Of a stretch of 64,000 nt of DNA, positions 1 through 8,205 are shown piece by piece (position 1 is the stretch's first letter; every line of letters begins with the position of its first letter). Under the pieces are notes generated by a model. That model saw nothing but the letters and a program-made list of their open reading frames with translations. It did no database searches and had not been told where the DNA came from. The stretch comes from Allobosea sp. (GTDB lineage Bacteria; Pseudomonadota; Alphaproteobacteria; Rhizobiales; Beijerinckiaceae). The position numbers were made by a program, and so were the translations under genes. The stretch lies in contig JAAEQB010000120.1 in NCBI GenBank assembly GCA_024231975.1, forward strand, positions 186,001 to 250,000, in the 5' to 3' direction.

Positions 1-34
1 GATCGGGATGGGCGACGACGACGAGCGCATGCAT
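1..34 (-). CDS. NAD(P)H oxidoreductase, 5' end only (partial)
   Basis: Only the first eleven codons lie in the window, reading leftwards from an ATG at 34-32. They encode MHALVVVAHPD, the usual opening of flavodoxin-fold NAD(P)H quinone oxidoreductases of the MdaB/KefF group (first beta strand followed by the phosphate-binding loop). A good ribosome binding site, AGGAGA, sits five to six bases upstream on the minus strand. The gene is divergent from the TetR gene at 112, a common pairing in which the repressor controls the reductase. Family assignment rests on eleven residues, so it is tentative. Confidence 0.55.
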   Translation of the reverse strand, partial: MHALVVVAHPD

Positions 35-85
35 GGGATCTCTCCTGCGGCGGTTGCGATCCATCGGGGATCACTATATACTTTT

Positions 86-96
86 AGTAAGTTACT
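86..96. promoter_or_regulatory. Candidate TetR operator in divergent promoter region
   Basis: A perfect inverted repeat AGTAA-G-TTACT lies in the AT-rich 77-base gap between the two divergent starts. The surrounding 71-110 segment is much richer in A and T than its neighbours and contains TATAGT-like -10 sequence on the minus strand. Its position between a TetR gene and its presumed target suggests the TetR binding site. This is inference from position and symmetry. Confidence 0.4.
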
Positions 97-111
97 TTTG
101 GTACATAAGAG

Positions 112-720
112 ATGTCAAGCCCGGATACCGAGCAGCCGCGCCGCCAGCGCCTGACGCGCGAGGATCGCCAGCGCCAGCTCATCGAGACCGCGTGGCGGAT
201 CGTCGGCGAGGAAGGCACCGACGCCCTGACGCTCGGCCGCCTCGCCGAGCGCGCGGGCGTCGCCAAGCCGGTGGTCTACAGCCACTTCACCACCCGCAGC
301 GGCCTGCTCATCGCGCTCTATCGCGACTTCGACGCGCGCGAATATGCGATCATGAACGCCGCGATCGATGGAAGCGAAGCCACCCTCGCCGGCAAGGCCG
401 GGGCGATCGCTTCGTCCTATGTCGACTGTGTGCTGGCCCAGGGCCGCGAGATTCCGGGCGTCGTCGCAGCTTTGGCCGGCTCGCCTGAGCTCGCCGCGGT
501 CAAGCGCGACTGCGACCTGATCTTCCTGGAACGCTGCCGCGGCCTGCTCGCGCCCTTCGCCGAGGGCCGGACGATCCCGACCGCCGGATTGCGCGCCATG
601 CTCGGTGCCGCCGAGGCCTTGTCGCATGCCGCCGCGACGGACGAGATCGGTGCCGACGAAGCCAAACGGGAATTGTTAGAGACCATCACTGCCATGGTCG
701 CACGCAGCGCGAAGGGCTAG
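112..720 (+). CDS. TetR/AcrR family transcriptional regulator
   Basis: A 202-residue protein of normal TetR length. The N-terminal helix-turn-helix spans about residues 20-65 and includes the recognition segment LAERAGVAKPVVYSHF, where the VVYSHF end is the TetR hallmark. The C-terminal 130 residues are helical and should form the ligand and dimer domain; they give no clue to the ligand. The start at 112 is preferred because it begins just before the conserved HTH and follows the AT-rich promoter. It is divergent from an oxidoreductase gene (start at 34), so repression of that gene and of itself is likely. Confidence 0.85.
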   Translation: MSSPDTEQPRRQRLTREDRQRQLIETAWRIVGEEGTDALTLGRLAERAGVAKPVVYSHFTTRSGLLIALYRDFDAREYAIMNAAIDGSEATLAGKAGAIASSYVDCVLAQGREIPGVVAALAGSPELAAVKRDCDLIFLERCRGLLAPFAEGRTIPTAGLRAMLGAAEALSHAAATDEIGADEAKRELLETITAMVARSAKG

Positions 721-801
721 ACAGCCGGCATCGGGCTTTCGCCCGCGCCGCCCACCCTGTAAGTGCGCGGCAACTCCCAGTCTCGCAACGTCCCGGACAT
801 C

Positions 802-2424
802 ATGATTCGCCTCGAAAGCATCGGCAAGCAGAACGGCCAGCAGATCATCTTCATCGAGGCCTCGGCGGCGCTGCAGAAGGGCGAGAAGGTCGGCCTCGTC
901 GGCCCCAACGGCGCCGGCAAGACCACCTTGTTCCGGCTGATCACCGGCGAGGACCTGCCCGACGAAGGCCAGGTCAGCGTCGATCGCGGCACCACCATCG
1001 GCTATTTCAGCCAGGATGTCGGCGACATGAAGGGCCGCAGCGCCGTCTCCGAGGTGATGGACGGCGCCGGCCCGGTCAGCGCCATCGCTGCCGAGCTGAA
1101 GGAGCTCGAGACGGCGCTCGGCGATCCCGATCGCGCCGACGAGATGGAGGAGCTGATCGCCCGCTATGGCGAGGTCCAGGGGCGCTTCGAGGAGCTCGAC
1201 GGCTATGCGCTCGACGGACGCGCCCGCGAGGTGCTCGATGGCCTCGGCTTCAGCCAGGAGATGATGGAGGGCGATGTCGGCGCCCTCTCCGGCGGCTGGA
1301 AGATGCGCGTCGCGCTCGCCCGCATCCTGCTGATGCGGCCCGACGTGATGCTGCTCGACGAGCCGAGCAACCATCTCGACATCGAGAGCCTGATCTGGCT
1401 GGAGAGCTTCCTCAAGGGCTATGACGGCGCCCTGCTGATGACCTCGCACGACCGCGAATTCATGAACCGCATCGTCGGCAAGATCGTCGAGATCGATGCC
1501 GGCACGCTGACCAGCTATTCCGGCGACTACGAGTTCTACCAGCAGCAGCGCGCGCTCGCCGAAAAGCAGCAGCAGGCGCAGTTCGAGCGCCAGCAGGCGA
1601 TGCTCGCCAAGGAGGTCGCCTTCATCGAGCGCTTCAAGGCGCGCGCCTCACATGCGGCGCAGGTGCAGAGCCGCGTCAAGAAGCTCGACAAGATCGAGCG
1701 CGTCGAGCCGCCCAAGCGCCGCCAGACCGTACAGTTCGAATTCCAGCCGGCGCCGCGCTCGGGTGAGGATGTCGCCACCCTCAAGAATGTGCATGTCCGC
1801 TATGGCAGCAAGACGATCTATGACGGGCTCGACTTCCAGGTCCGACGCAAGGAACGCTGGTGTGTGATGGGTGTCAACGGCGCCGGCAAGTCGACGCTGC
1901 TGAAGCTGATCGCCGGCACCTCGAAGCCCGATAGCGGCTCGGTCGCAGTCGGAACCAGCGTCAAGATGGGCTATTTCGCCCAGCACGCCATGGAGCTGCT
2001 CGACGGCGACGCCACCATCTTCGAGTCGCTCGAAGGCTCGTTCCCGCAAGCCGGACAAGGTTCACTGCGCGCGCTCGCGGGCTGCTTCGGCTTCTCGGGC
2101 GACGATGTCGAGAAGCGCTGCCGCTTCCTCTCCGGCGGCGAGAAGGCGCGGCTGGTCATGGCCAAGATGCTCTACGATCCGCCGAATTTCCTGGTGCTCG
2201 ACGAGCCGACCAACCACCTCGACATCGCCACCAAGGAGATGCTGATCACGGCACTGGCGCAATACGAGGGCACCATGCTGTTCGTCAGCCACGATCGTCA
2301 TTTCCTGGCAGCGCTGTCCAATCGCGTGCTGGAGCTGACGCCCGAGGGCGTCCACCTATATGGCGGCGGCTACACCGAATATGTCGCCAGCACCGGCCAG
2401 GAGGCGCCCGGCCTCCGGGGGTAA
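802..2424 (+). CDS. ABC-F family ATP-binding protein
   Basis: A 540-residue soluble protein with two ABC ATPase domains and no membrane segment, the ABC-F layout. Domain 1 has Walker A GPNGAGKTT near residue 34, signature LSGGWKMRVAL near 162 and Walker B LLDEPSNHLD. Domain 2 has Walker A GVNGAGKST near 356, signature LSGGEKARL and VLDEPTNHLD. The linker around residues 270-310 is charged and helical with the KSRVKKLDKIERVEPP-like ABC-F extension. Proteins of this family act on ribosomes or in nucleotide-dependent stress functions, not in transport. The ATG at 802 is chosen because the family starts with MIRLESI-like sequence; an upstream in-frame start at 763 adds unconserved residues. A relic of its 3' end is found at 3592-3661. 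Confidence 0.92.
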   Translation: MIRLESIGKQNGQQIIFIEASAALQKGEKVGLVGPNGAGKTTLFRLITGEDLPDEGQVSVDRGTTIGYFSQDVGDMKGRSAVSEVMDGAGPVSAIAAELKELETALGDPDRADEMEELIARYGEVQGRFEELDGYALDGRAREVLDGLGFSQEMMEGDVGALSGGWKMRVALARILLMRPDVMLLDEPSNHLDIESLIWLESFLKGYDGALLMTSHDREFMNRIVGKIVEIDAGTLTSYSGDYEFYQQQRALAEKQQQAQFERQQAMLAKEVAFIERFKARASHAAQVQSRVKKLDKIERVEPPKRRQTVQFEFQPAPRSGEDVATLKNVHVRYGSKTIYDGLDFQVRRKERWCVMGVNGAGKSTLLKLIAGTSKPDSGSVAVGTSVKMGYFAQHAMELLDGDATIFESLEGSFPQAGQGSLRALAGCFGFSGDDVEKRCRFLSGGEKARLVMAKMLYDPPNFLVLDEPTNHLDIATKEMLITALAQYEGTMLFVSHDRHFLAALSNRVLELTPEGVHLYGGGYTEYVASTGQEAPGLRG

Positions 2425-2518
2425 AGCGGGCGAGCGCCCGCGCCGGCCTGCCCTAGCGATAGCCACGACCGACATCGCCGGATCGACTGCCGAAAGATGC
2501 GCCACGCGCTAAAACGTG

Positions 2519-2638
2519 TTGGCGTCGTCTCGTTATGCGGGTCTATGCTCCAGACTTCCGACGATGCGTTCTTTGCCTTTCGCAAGGACAGGCGGCCCAA
2601 TCGGGCGGCCTCGACTTGCCTGCCGATGGGGATGGCAG
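2519..2638 (+). promoter_or_regulatory. Conserved leader, copy 1, before duplicated metallopeptidase gene
   Basis: The 120 bases before the gene at 2639 are closely matched by those before its paralogue at 3865. In the last 73 bases a GCAAG/CTTGC pair encloses AGGCGGCCC and GGGCGGCCT, which can pair around an AATC loop with a single G-G mismatch. Relative to copy 2 there is a one-base indel in the enclosed part, so the leader cannot be translated in frame in both copies. This favours a noncoding leader and supports the shared ATG. Function is unknown; a structured 5' UTR is one reading. Confidence 0.45.
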
Positions 2639-3553
2639 ATGGCCGGCGATCTCGACTTGCTGATCGGAACCTGGACCGTGCGGGTCAAGGGCTGGACGTG
2701 GCAATATGATTTTCGCGCCGGCGGTGTCGTTAGCTGGCGGGACCTCGGCAGCGCCGAACACGGCACCGGCAACTGGGCCGCCAGCTCCACGCTGGTCAAC
2801 ATGTGGTGGAAAGGCTCGTCGACCCGCGAGAGCTGGCAGAGGCCGTTGACGAACAGCAATGACCACACCTGGTACGAGTCGTCCTATTATCGCGGCAAAT
2901 ACCGAATCGAGAAAAACGGAGCCGTTGCGCCGACTCCCAGCCCAACGCCATCCGCACCGACCGAGGCGGATATTATCGAGACCGCCTGGAACGCGAGCCG
3001 CAGCTCGCTACGCTTTGCGCTGAGCCGGCTGAGACTGCTGGAACGGCAGATCGACTTCCTCATCGACTCGCTGGGCGACCAGGCCGCCTTCGACATGCTG
3101 TGGCTGACCTATCGACGCGATATCGCGGTCATCGCACGCCTGCTCATTGTACCCGCCAATCCGATGGATGACGCCTTCCGCGACGCCCTGGCTAAGTCGA
3201 TCTCCATGCTCGACCAGAACCTTGCCTTGCCGAAAGCGCTCAACGCGGCGCATGCCGGCGGCAAATGCGCCGATCCCAGATCGGCCTTCGCCTGGACCAC
3301 GCCGGGCCGCAAGCCGCCCGACACCGATCTGTGCAATCCCTGGTTCAGCGCCAATGCCGAGCTCAAGCGCGACGTCATCACCCATGAATACTTCCACACG
3401 ATCGGCTGCGCCGACATCGAGGTGAACACGACAGCCGAAGCATTCCGTAACGCCAACACCATGGCGCAGCTCGTCGCCTTCCTGCATGACCGGGCCCGGC
3501 AACAATATTCCGACGGCCACGGGCAGATGGTTCCGCCGCTGCCGACCCCTTGA
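2639..3553 (+). CDS. Putative zinc metallopeptidase-like protein, copy 1
   Basis: A 304-residue protein with no signal peptide. Residues 1-85 look like a small beta-rich domain opening with GDLDLLIGTWTVRVKGWTW and ending YYRGKYRIEK. A Pro-rich linker (about 95-110) leads to a helical region and then HEYFH at residues 249-253 with a following Gly and Asp, the HExxH zinc signature, and a later NANTMAQLVAFLHD segment. The order recalls M35-like (aspzincin) C-termini, but the assignment is by motif only. Two Cys at about 220 and 240 flank the catalytic region. A paralogue of almost equal length follows at 3865. The start at 2639 is fixed by the conserved leader, whose frame shifts between copies. 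Confidence 0.6.
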   Translation: MAGDLDLLIGTWTVRVKGWTWQYDFRAGGVVSWRDLGSAEHGTGNWAASSTLVNMWWKGSSTRESWQRPLTNSNDHTWYESSYYRGKYRIEKNGAVAPTPSPTPSAPTEADIIETAWNASRSSLRFALSRLRLLERQIDFLIDSLGDQAAFDMLWLTYRRDIAVIARLLIVPANPMDDAFRDALAKSISMLDQNLALPKALNAAHAGGKCADPRSAFAWTTPGRKPPDTDLCNPWFSANAELKRDVITHEYFHTIGCADIEVNTTAEAFRNANTMAQLVAFLHDRARQQYSDGHGQMVPPLPTP

Positions 3554-3591
3554 CAGGTTCATCCGACTCCTGACGTAGCGAAAACGAGGCC

Positions 3592-3661
3592 GATCACGGC
3601 TCTCGCGCAATACGAAGGCACCATGCTGTTCATCAGCCACGACCGCCATTTCCTGGCGGCG
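3592..3661 (+). pseudogene. Relic of ABC-F gene 3' region
   Basis: Seventy bases closely match the ABC-F gene around 2243-2312 and still encode the segment ending LFISHDRHFLAA in one frame, but the flanking parts of the ABC-F domain are missing and there is no start. The relic lies between the two metallopeptidase copies, at the place expected if an ancestral unit of ABC-F 3' end, leader and metallopeptidase was duplicated in tandem and then trimmed. A short CTGACGTAGCGAAAA sequence after both metallopeptidase genes (3570 and 4773 regions) supports the same event. Confidence 0.75.
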
Positions 3662-3743
3662 AAGCGAAGCGCCGGAGTGACGGCCCTGTTTGATCGAGAA
3701 AGACACTATACTGTCGATCCACAAAGCTCGCGCCGTGATCTTG

Positions 3744-3864
3744 TTGGCGCCAGCCTGTCGTGCAAGTCTACCCTCCACTTCTCCGATTATGCGTTCTTTA
3801 CCTTTCGCAAGGACAGACGGCCCCGTCTGGGCGGCCTCGACTTGCCCGCGGATGGGGATGGCAG
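3744..3864 (+). promoter_or_regulatory. Conserved leader, copy 2
   Basis: Counterpart of the leader at 2519-2638. It keeps the outer GCAAG/CTTGC pairing but has a different inner arrangement, with AGACGG and CCGTCT perfectly complementary, and one extra base. A TATACT hexamer at 3707-3712, just upstream, could be a -10 element, though no good -35 is visible at the right spacing. The retention of the leader with each gene copy suggests the two are regulated alike. Confidence 0.4.
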
Positions 3865-4776
3865 ATGGCCGGCGATCTCGATTTGCTGATCGGAACCTGG
3901 ACGGTCCACGTCAAGGGCTGGGAGTGGGAGTATGATTTCCGCCGGGATGGCGGCGTGACCTGGCGCGACCTGCGCAGCATGGAGAGCGGCGTCGGCAATT
4001 GGGCCGCCACCTCAAAGCTGGTCAACATGTGGTGGAAGGGTTCGACCACCCGCGAGAGCTGGCAGAGGCCGCTCACCAGCGGCAACGACCACACCTGGTA
4101 TGAATCGTCCTATTACCGCGGCAAATACCGGATCGAGAAGACCGGCTTCACCCCGCCCTCGCCAACCCCGCCATCGGGGCCGACCGATGCGACGCTCATC
4201 GACGTCGCCTGGGACGCAAGTCGCACCTCCCTGCGTTTCGCGCTGAACCGGATGCGGCTGCTGCAGCGTCAGATCAAGTACTTCGAGGATTCAGGTGGCA
4301 GCGAGGACGCTTTCAACGAACTACGCCGGAACTACCGGCGCGACATCGCGGTGATCTCGCGCAAGCTGCTGGTGCCGCTGAACGCAATGGACCCGGCCTT
4401 CCGCAGCGCGCTGGCGAGCGCCATCAACCTGGTCGAGCAGAACCTCGCCTTGCCGAAATCGCTCAATGCCGCACGCGCCGGCGGCAAATGCGTCGATCCC
4501 AGGCCGGCCTTCGCCTGGACGACACCCCGCCGTAAGCCACCGGACACCGACCTTTGCACGTCCTGGTTCACCTCGAACGCCGATCTCCAACGCGACGTCG
4601 TGACCCACGAATATTTCCACACCGTCGGCCTTGGCGACATCAGCGTGAACAACACCACGGATGCGCTCGGCAACGCCAACACCATGGCACAGGTCGTCGC
4701 TTTCCTGCATGACCGCGCCCGGCAGAAGAACTCCGACGGCAACGAGCAGATGATTCCGGCGCTGCCGACGCCCTGA
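3865..4776 (+). CDS. Putative zinc metallopeptidase-like protein, copy 2
   Basis: A 303-residue paralogue of the product of 2639-3553, similar along its whole length. The N-terminal beta-rich domain is nearly unchanged; the Pro-rich linker is the most altered part. HEYFH is at residues 248-252, followed by TVGLGD, and the NANTMAQVVAFLHDRARQ segment is retained. Conservation of the zinc motif in both copies suggests both are functional. No signal peptide, transmembrane helix or partner gene is evident. The start at 3865 matches the paralogue and the conserved leader. Confidence 0.6.
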   Translation: MAGDLDLLIGTWTVHVKGWEWEYDFRRDGGVTWRDLRSMESGVGNWAATSKLVNMWWKGSTTRESWQRPLTSGNDHTWYESSYYRGKYRIEKTGFTPPSPTPPSGPTDATLIDVAWDASRTSLRFALNRMRLLQRQIKYFEDSGGSEDAFNELRRNYRRDIAVISRKLLVPLNAMDPAFRSALASAINLVEQNLALPKSLNAARAGGKCVDPRPAFAWTTPRRKPPDTDLCTSWFTSNADLQRDVVTHEYFHTVGLGDISVNNTTDALGNANTMAQVVAFLHDRARQKNSDGNEQMIPALPTP

Positions 4777-4898
4777 CGTAGCGAAAATCGCGCTGATACC
4801 GGCAAGGGCCAGCCACCGCCGCCGGGCGGTGATGACGCCTTCACGGCGCTGTCCCGCGTTCCGGCCCAATTCTGCCCTCGCCGCGCCGAAATCCACCG

Positions 4899-4924
4899 GA
4901 CAAATCGCGGCCGCTTGATTTGTC
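4899..4924 (+). promoter_or_regulatory. Inverted repeat abutting the RBS of the DUF4139 gene
   Basis: GACAAATC (4899-4906) and GATTTGTC (4917-4924) are perfect complements around a ten-base GC-rich loop that is itself mostly the palindrome GCGGCCGC. The right arm ends directly before the GGGGGA ribosome binding site of the gene at 4935. As DNA this could be an operator; as RNA it would form a hairpin next to the ribosome site. No T-run follows, so it is not a terminator. Confidence 0.4.
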
Positions 4925-4934
4925 GGGGGATACG

Positions 4935-6617
4935 ATGATGAAGACCGGACTGGCCGCAGCCTTGATTTTCGCGCCGAGCCTCGCCGGCGCCGCCGAGATC
5001 GAACTTGCCTCGAGGATCGACCGCGTCACCGTCTACCCCGACGGCGCGGTGGTGACCCGGCTCGGCAAGGCCTCGCTGCTCGAAGGCGTCTCGCAGATCG
5101 TGCTGCGTGGGCTGCCCGCCAGCGTCGACCCGGCCTCGATCCGGGTCGAGGCGCAGGGCGATGGCGCCTTCTCGATCGGCGCGGTCGATGTCCGCCAGGT
5201 CCCGGGCGAGGCCCGCCCGGCGCTCGACCAGGTGCTGGAAGGCAAGATCCGCACGCTGCAAGGCGAGAAGGCCAAGCTCGCCGGCGAGATCAGCGCGATC
5301 GAGGCCAAGCGCGCCACCATCGAGAATTTCGGCAAGATCGGGCCGGACAAGCTCGGCCCGGACGGCAAGGTCCTGCCCGTGAGCGACTGGCCGGCGGTGT
5401 TCGACGCGATCGGCACCGCTTTGGTCAAGGTGCAGGGCGAACTGCTCGCGCTGCGCAATCGCATCTCCGATCTCGATGCCGAGATCGCCGCGCTCGAGAA
5501 GGCGCGCCCGCTGGCGCCGCGCGCCAGCCAGCCTAAGCGCGATGTCGCCATCGCTGTCGAGGCCAAGGCGCCGGTCGCCGCCGACATCTCGGTCAGCTAT
5601 CGCGTCGCCGGTGCGAGCTGGCTGCCGGTCTACGAGGCCCGGCTGACCACCGGCAGCAGCAATGCCGCCGAGATCGCCTTCACCCGCCGTGCCGAATTGC
5701 GCCAGCGCACCGGCGAGGACTGGAACGAGGTCGCGGTCGAGTTGTCGACCACACGCTCCGCACAAGGCACGCGCGCACCGGAGCTCACCCCGCTGCGCAT
5801 CGCCTTCTATGAGCCGCCGGTGGTGTACGAAGAGCGGGCGCGGCTCCAGAGACTGGAAGCCGAACGCTCCGCCAAGTCGCAGGCACTGTCGGCCGCTCCC
5901 GCGCCGATCGCCCCCGCGCCGGATATGGCCGCAGCCGCGCCGAAGCCGGCCGAGGTCCAGACGGCGAGCGTCAGCGCCGGCGCCTATCAGGCGAGCTTCA
6001 AGGTGCCGGGCCGGGTCACCGTCCCGCAGGACGGCTCCAGCAAGGCTGTGGTGCTGACACAAGGCAAGGTCAAGCCGGAGCTCTCGGCCCGCGCCACGCC
6101 CGAGCTCGAGGAGAAGGCGTATCTCGAAGCGACCTTCAATCACGAGGACGAGGCGCCGCTGCTCGCCGGCGAGGTCTATCTCCACCGCGACGGCGCCTAT
6201 ATCGGCAAGGGCCGGCTCGGGCAGGTCGCGCCGGGCGACAAGGTCGAGCTCGGCTTCGGCGCCGACGACCGCCTCAAGGTGACGCGCGTCCCGGTACGCC
6301 GACGCGAGAACGATTCCGGCTGGCTCGGCTCGACCCGCACCGACCAGCGCGAGTTCAAGACAGTGATCAAGAGCCTGCACGCCCAGCCGGTCAAGCTCAC
6401 CGTGACTGAGCGCATCCCCTTCTCGGAGAACAGCGCGATCACGATCGAATTGCTGTCGCAGAGCACGCCGCCGACCGAGAAGCAGGTTGGCGACAAGCGC
6501 GGCGTCTCGGCCTGGAGCTTCGAGCTCGCGCCGGGCGCACAGAAAGAGATCCGCCTCGCCTACCGGATCAAATATCCCGGCGACCGCGAGGTCATCTTCG
6601 ACCAGACGCGGCGGTAG
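4935..6617 (+). CDS. Exported mucoidy inhibitor-like protein (DUF4140/DUF4139)
   Basis: A 560-residue protein with a Sec signal peptide (MMKTGLAAALIFAPSLAGAA). Residues 20-115 match the DUF4140 beta domain (RVTVYPDGAVVTR), followed by a coiled coil at about 95-185 and a long DUF4139 beta domain to the C-terminus. An Ala/Pro-rich stretch near residues 315-345 interrupts it. The family is named after MuiA-type mucoidy inhibitors but has no established biochemical role. The ATG at 4935 has GGGGGA upstream at good spacing; a TTG at 4920 would add five residues and overlaps the inverted repeat. It is convergent with the M20 gene, six bases apart. Confidence 0.85.
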   Translation: MMKTGLAAALIFAPSLAGAAEIELASRIDRVTVYPDGAVVTRLGKASLLEGVSQIVLRGLPASVDPASIRVEAQGDGAFSIGAVDVRQVPGEARPALDQVLEGKIRTLQGEKAKLAGEISAIEAKRATIENFGKIGPDKLGPDGKVLPVSDWPAVFDAIGTALVKVQGELLALRNRISDLDAEIAALEKARPLAPRASQPKRDVAIAVEAKAPVAADISVSYRVAGASWLPVYEARLTTGSSNAAEIAFTRRAELRQRTGEDWNEVAVELSTTRSAQGTRAPELTPLRIAFYEPPVVYEERARLQRLEAERSAKSQALSAAPAPIAPAPDMAAAAPKPAEVQTASVSAGAYQASFKVPGRVTVPQDGSSKAVVLTQGKVKPELSARATPELEEKAYLEATFNHEDEAPLLAGEVYLHRDGAYIGKGRLGQVAPGDKVELGFGADDRLKVTRVPVRRRENDSGWLGSTRTDQREFKTVIKSLHAQPVKLTVTERIPFSENSAITIELLSQSTPPTEKQVGDKRGVSAWSFELAPGAQKEIRLAYRIKYPGDREVIFDQTRR

Positions 6618-6622
6618 GCGCC

Positions 6623-7843
6623 CTACTCCGCGGCGATCGCCTGCCAGCCCTGGCCGAGTTCCTGCTCGACCAGGCCGACCCAGTAGCGCACGCCGGCCGG
6701 GATGATCTCGTCGTTGAAGTCGTAGAGCGGAGTGTGCAGCCCGGCGAACGAGCCGTCCGCCGCGACGCCGTTGCCGATGCGCATGAACGCGCCGGGGCAG
6801 ACCAGCATCATCTCGGCGAAGTCCTCGCCGCCGGTGCCGCGCAGCATCTGGCCGTTGACATGCTCGGGCCCGACAGCACCCGAAGCCGCGGCGACCGCGA
6901 CACCCACCTGCTCGGCCGCGTTCACCAGCGGGCTGGTGCCGCGATGATAGTGCGGCTGCGCCTCACAGCCCCAGGCCTGTGCCGTCGCCAGCGCCAGCTC
7001 GCCGATACGCCGCTCCACCAGATTGCGCACCTCCTGCGAATAGGTCCGCGCCGTGCCGCCGATGACAAGCTCCGACGGGATGACGTTCGAGGCGTTCTCA
7101 TCGCCGCCATGGATGTAGCCGACGCTGATCACGGCCGTGTCGAGCGGCGCGACATTGCGGCCGATGATGCCCTGCAGACCGAGCACGAAATGCGCCTGCG
7201 CATAGGTAATGTCGGTCGAGCGATGCGGCTGCGACCCGCCATGGCCGCCGACGCCGCGGAAGGTCACCCGCCAGGAATCCGCCGCGGCGAGGAAGGGGCC
7301 GACCGCCGTCCCGAAATGCGAGGCCGGCAGGCCGGGCGTATTGTGCAGCCCGTAGATCGCATCGCAGGGGAAGCGCTCGAACAGCCCGTCGGCCAGCATG
7401 GCGTTCGCGCCGCCGCGGCCTTCTTCGGCCGGCTGGAAGATCAGGTTGACGGTACCGCCGAAATCCCGGTTCTCGGCGAGGTAGCGCCCGGCTGCGAGCA
7501 GCATGGTGGTGTGGCCGTCATGGCCGCAGGCATGCATGCGGCCGGGGAATTTCGAGGCGTGCGGCAGTCCGGTCAGCTCCTCCAGCGCGAGGCAATCCAT
7601 GTCGGCACGCAGGCCGATGGCGCGCTGGCCCGGTCCGTTGCCGCGGATGACGCCGACGACGCCGGTCTGGCCGACGCCCTCGGTGACCTCGACGCCCCAT
7701 TCGCGCAACCTGTCGGCGACGAGCCTCGCGGTACGATGCTCTTCCAGCCCGAGCTCGGGATGGGCGTGGATGTCGCGGCGAAACGCCGTGAACTCGGCGT
7801 GATGCACGCCGAGCCAGTCGTCGAGCTTCGTCATGATCGTCAT
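6623..7843 (-). CDS. M20 family amidohydrolase (hippurate hydrolase-like)
   Basis: A 406-residue cytoplasmic enzyme of the M20D peptidase/amidohydrolase family, which removes acyl groups from N-acyl amino acids or opens similar amides using two metal ions. Metal-binding HACGHDGHTTML is near residue 106-117, FQPAEEGRGGANAML near 137-152 and GLHNTPGLP near 168-176, all in the expected order with a dimerisation insert between. Length and start are typical. It is a single-gene unit separated from the phosphatase gene upstream by a repeat element; the substrate cannot be told from sequence. Confidence 0.88.
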   Translation of the reverse strand: MTIMTKLDDWLGVHHAEFTAFRRDIHAHPELGLEEHRTARLVADRLREWGVEVTEGVGQTGVVGVIRGNGPGQRAIGLRADMDCLALEELTGLPHASKFPGRMHACGHDGHTTMLLAAGRYLAENRDFGGTVNLIFQPAEEGRGGANAMLADGLFERFPCDAIYGLHNTPGLPASHFGTAVGPFLAAADSWRVTFRGVGGHGGSQPHRSTDITYAQAHFVLGLQGIIGRNVAPLDTAVISVGYIHGGDENASNVIPSELVIGGTARTYSQEVRNLVERRIGELALATAQAWGCEAQPHYHRGTSPLVNAAEQVGVAVAAASGAVGPEHVNGQMLRGTGGEDFAEMMLVCPGAFMRIGNGVAADGSFAGLHTPLYDFNDEIIPAGVRYWVGLVEQELGQGWQAIAAE

Positions 7844-8015
7844 TCCCCAGCCTGCGGCGTTCTTGTGCAGGCATGGCTCATGCCATCGCCCGTCGCCGCC
7901 CCCTCCTTCTCATACGCCCGATCGCCGCCAACTCATTCTGCGAACACGGCAAAACCGCCATGCTTCCAGGGAGTGACGGCGAAGGAGGGGTCTTCTCTGA
8001 AGGGCACAAGGAGAA

Positions 8016-8161
8016 CCCCTCCCCCTTGTGGGGAGGGGCAGGGGTGGGGGGCGCAAAGTCGGAGCGAACTCGCCAGAAGCCGAGCCGGTCCGCTTCTACG
8101 ATCCGCCGATCACCCAGTCGTTCTCCCCCCATCCCCAACCCTTCCCCGCAAGGGGGAAGGG
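8016..8161. repeat. Dispersed palindromic element A, copy 1
   Basis: A roughly 146-base mosaic: a hairpin of CCCCTCCCC (8016-8024) and GGGGAGGGG (8030-8038), a middle part with CTGC/GCTTCTACGA-like sequence, and a second hairpin of CCCTTCCCC (8139-8147) and GGGGGAAGGG (8152-8161). The same arrangement, with matching inner stretches such as GGGTGGGGGGCG and CCCAGTCGTTC, occurs at 40290-40436. It fills most of the 362-base gap 7844-8205; nothing else is seen in that gap. Confidence 0.8.
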
Positions 8162-8205
8162 AGGAGCTCCGGCGATTGGCCTTTGGCAGCGGAATAAGAG
8201 AACGC

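Noticed and set aside
4332..6380. 682-codon open frame on the minus strand across the second metallopeptidase gene and the DUF4139 gene
   Set aside because: It is the antisense frame of GC-rich genes with strong family matches on the plus strand; the translation is low-complexity and lacks domains.
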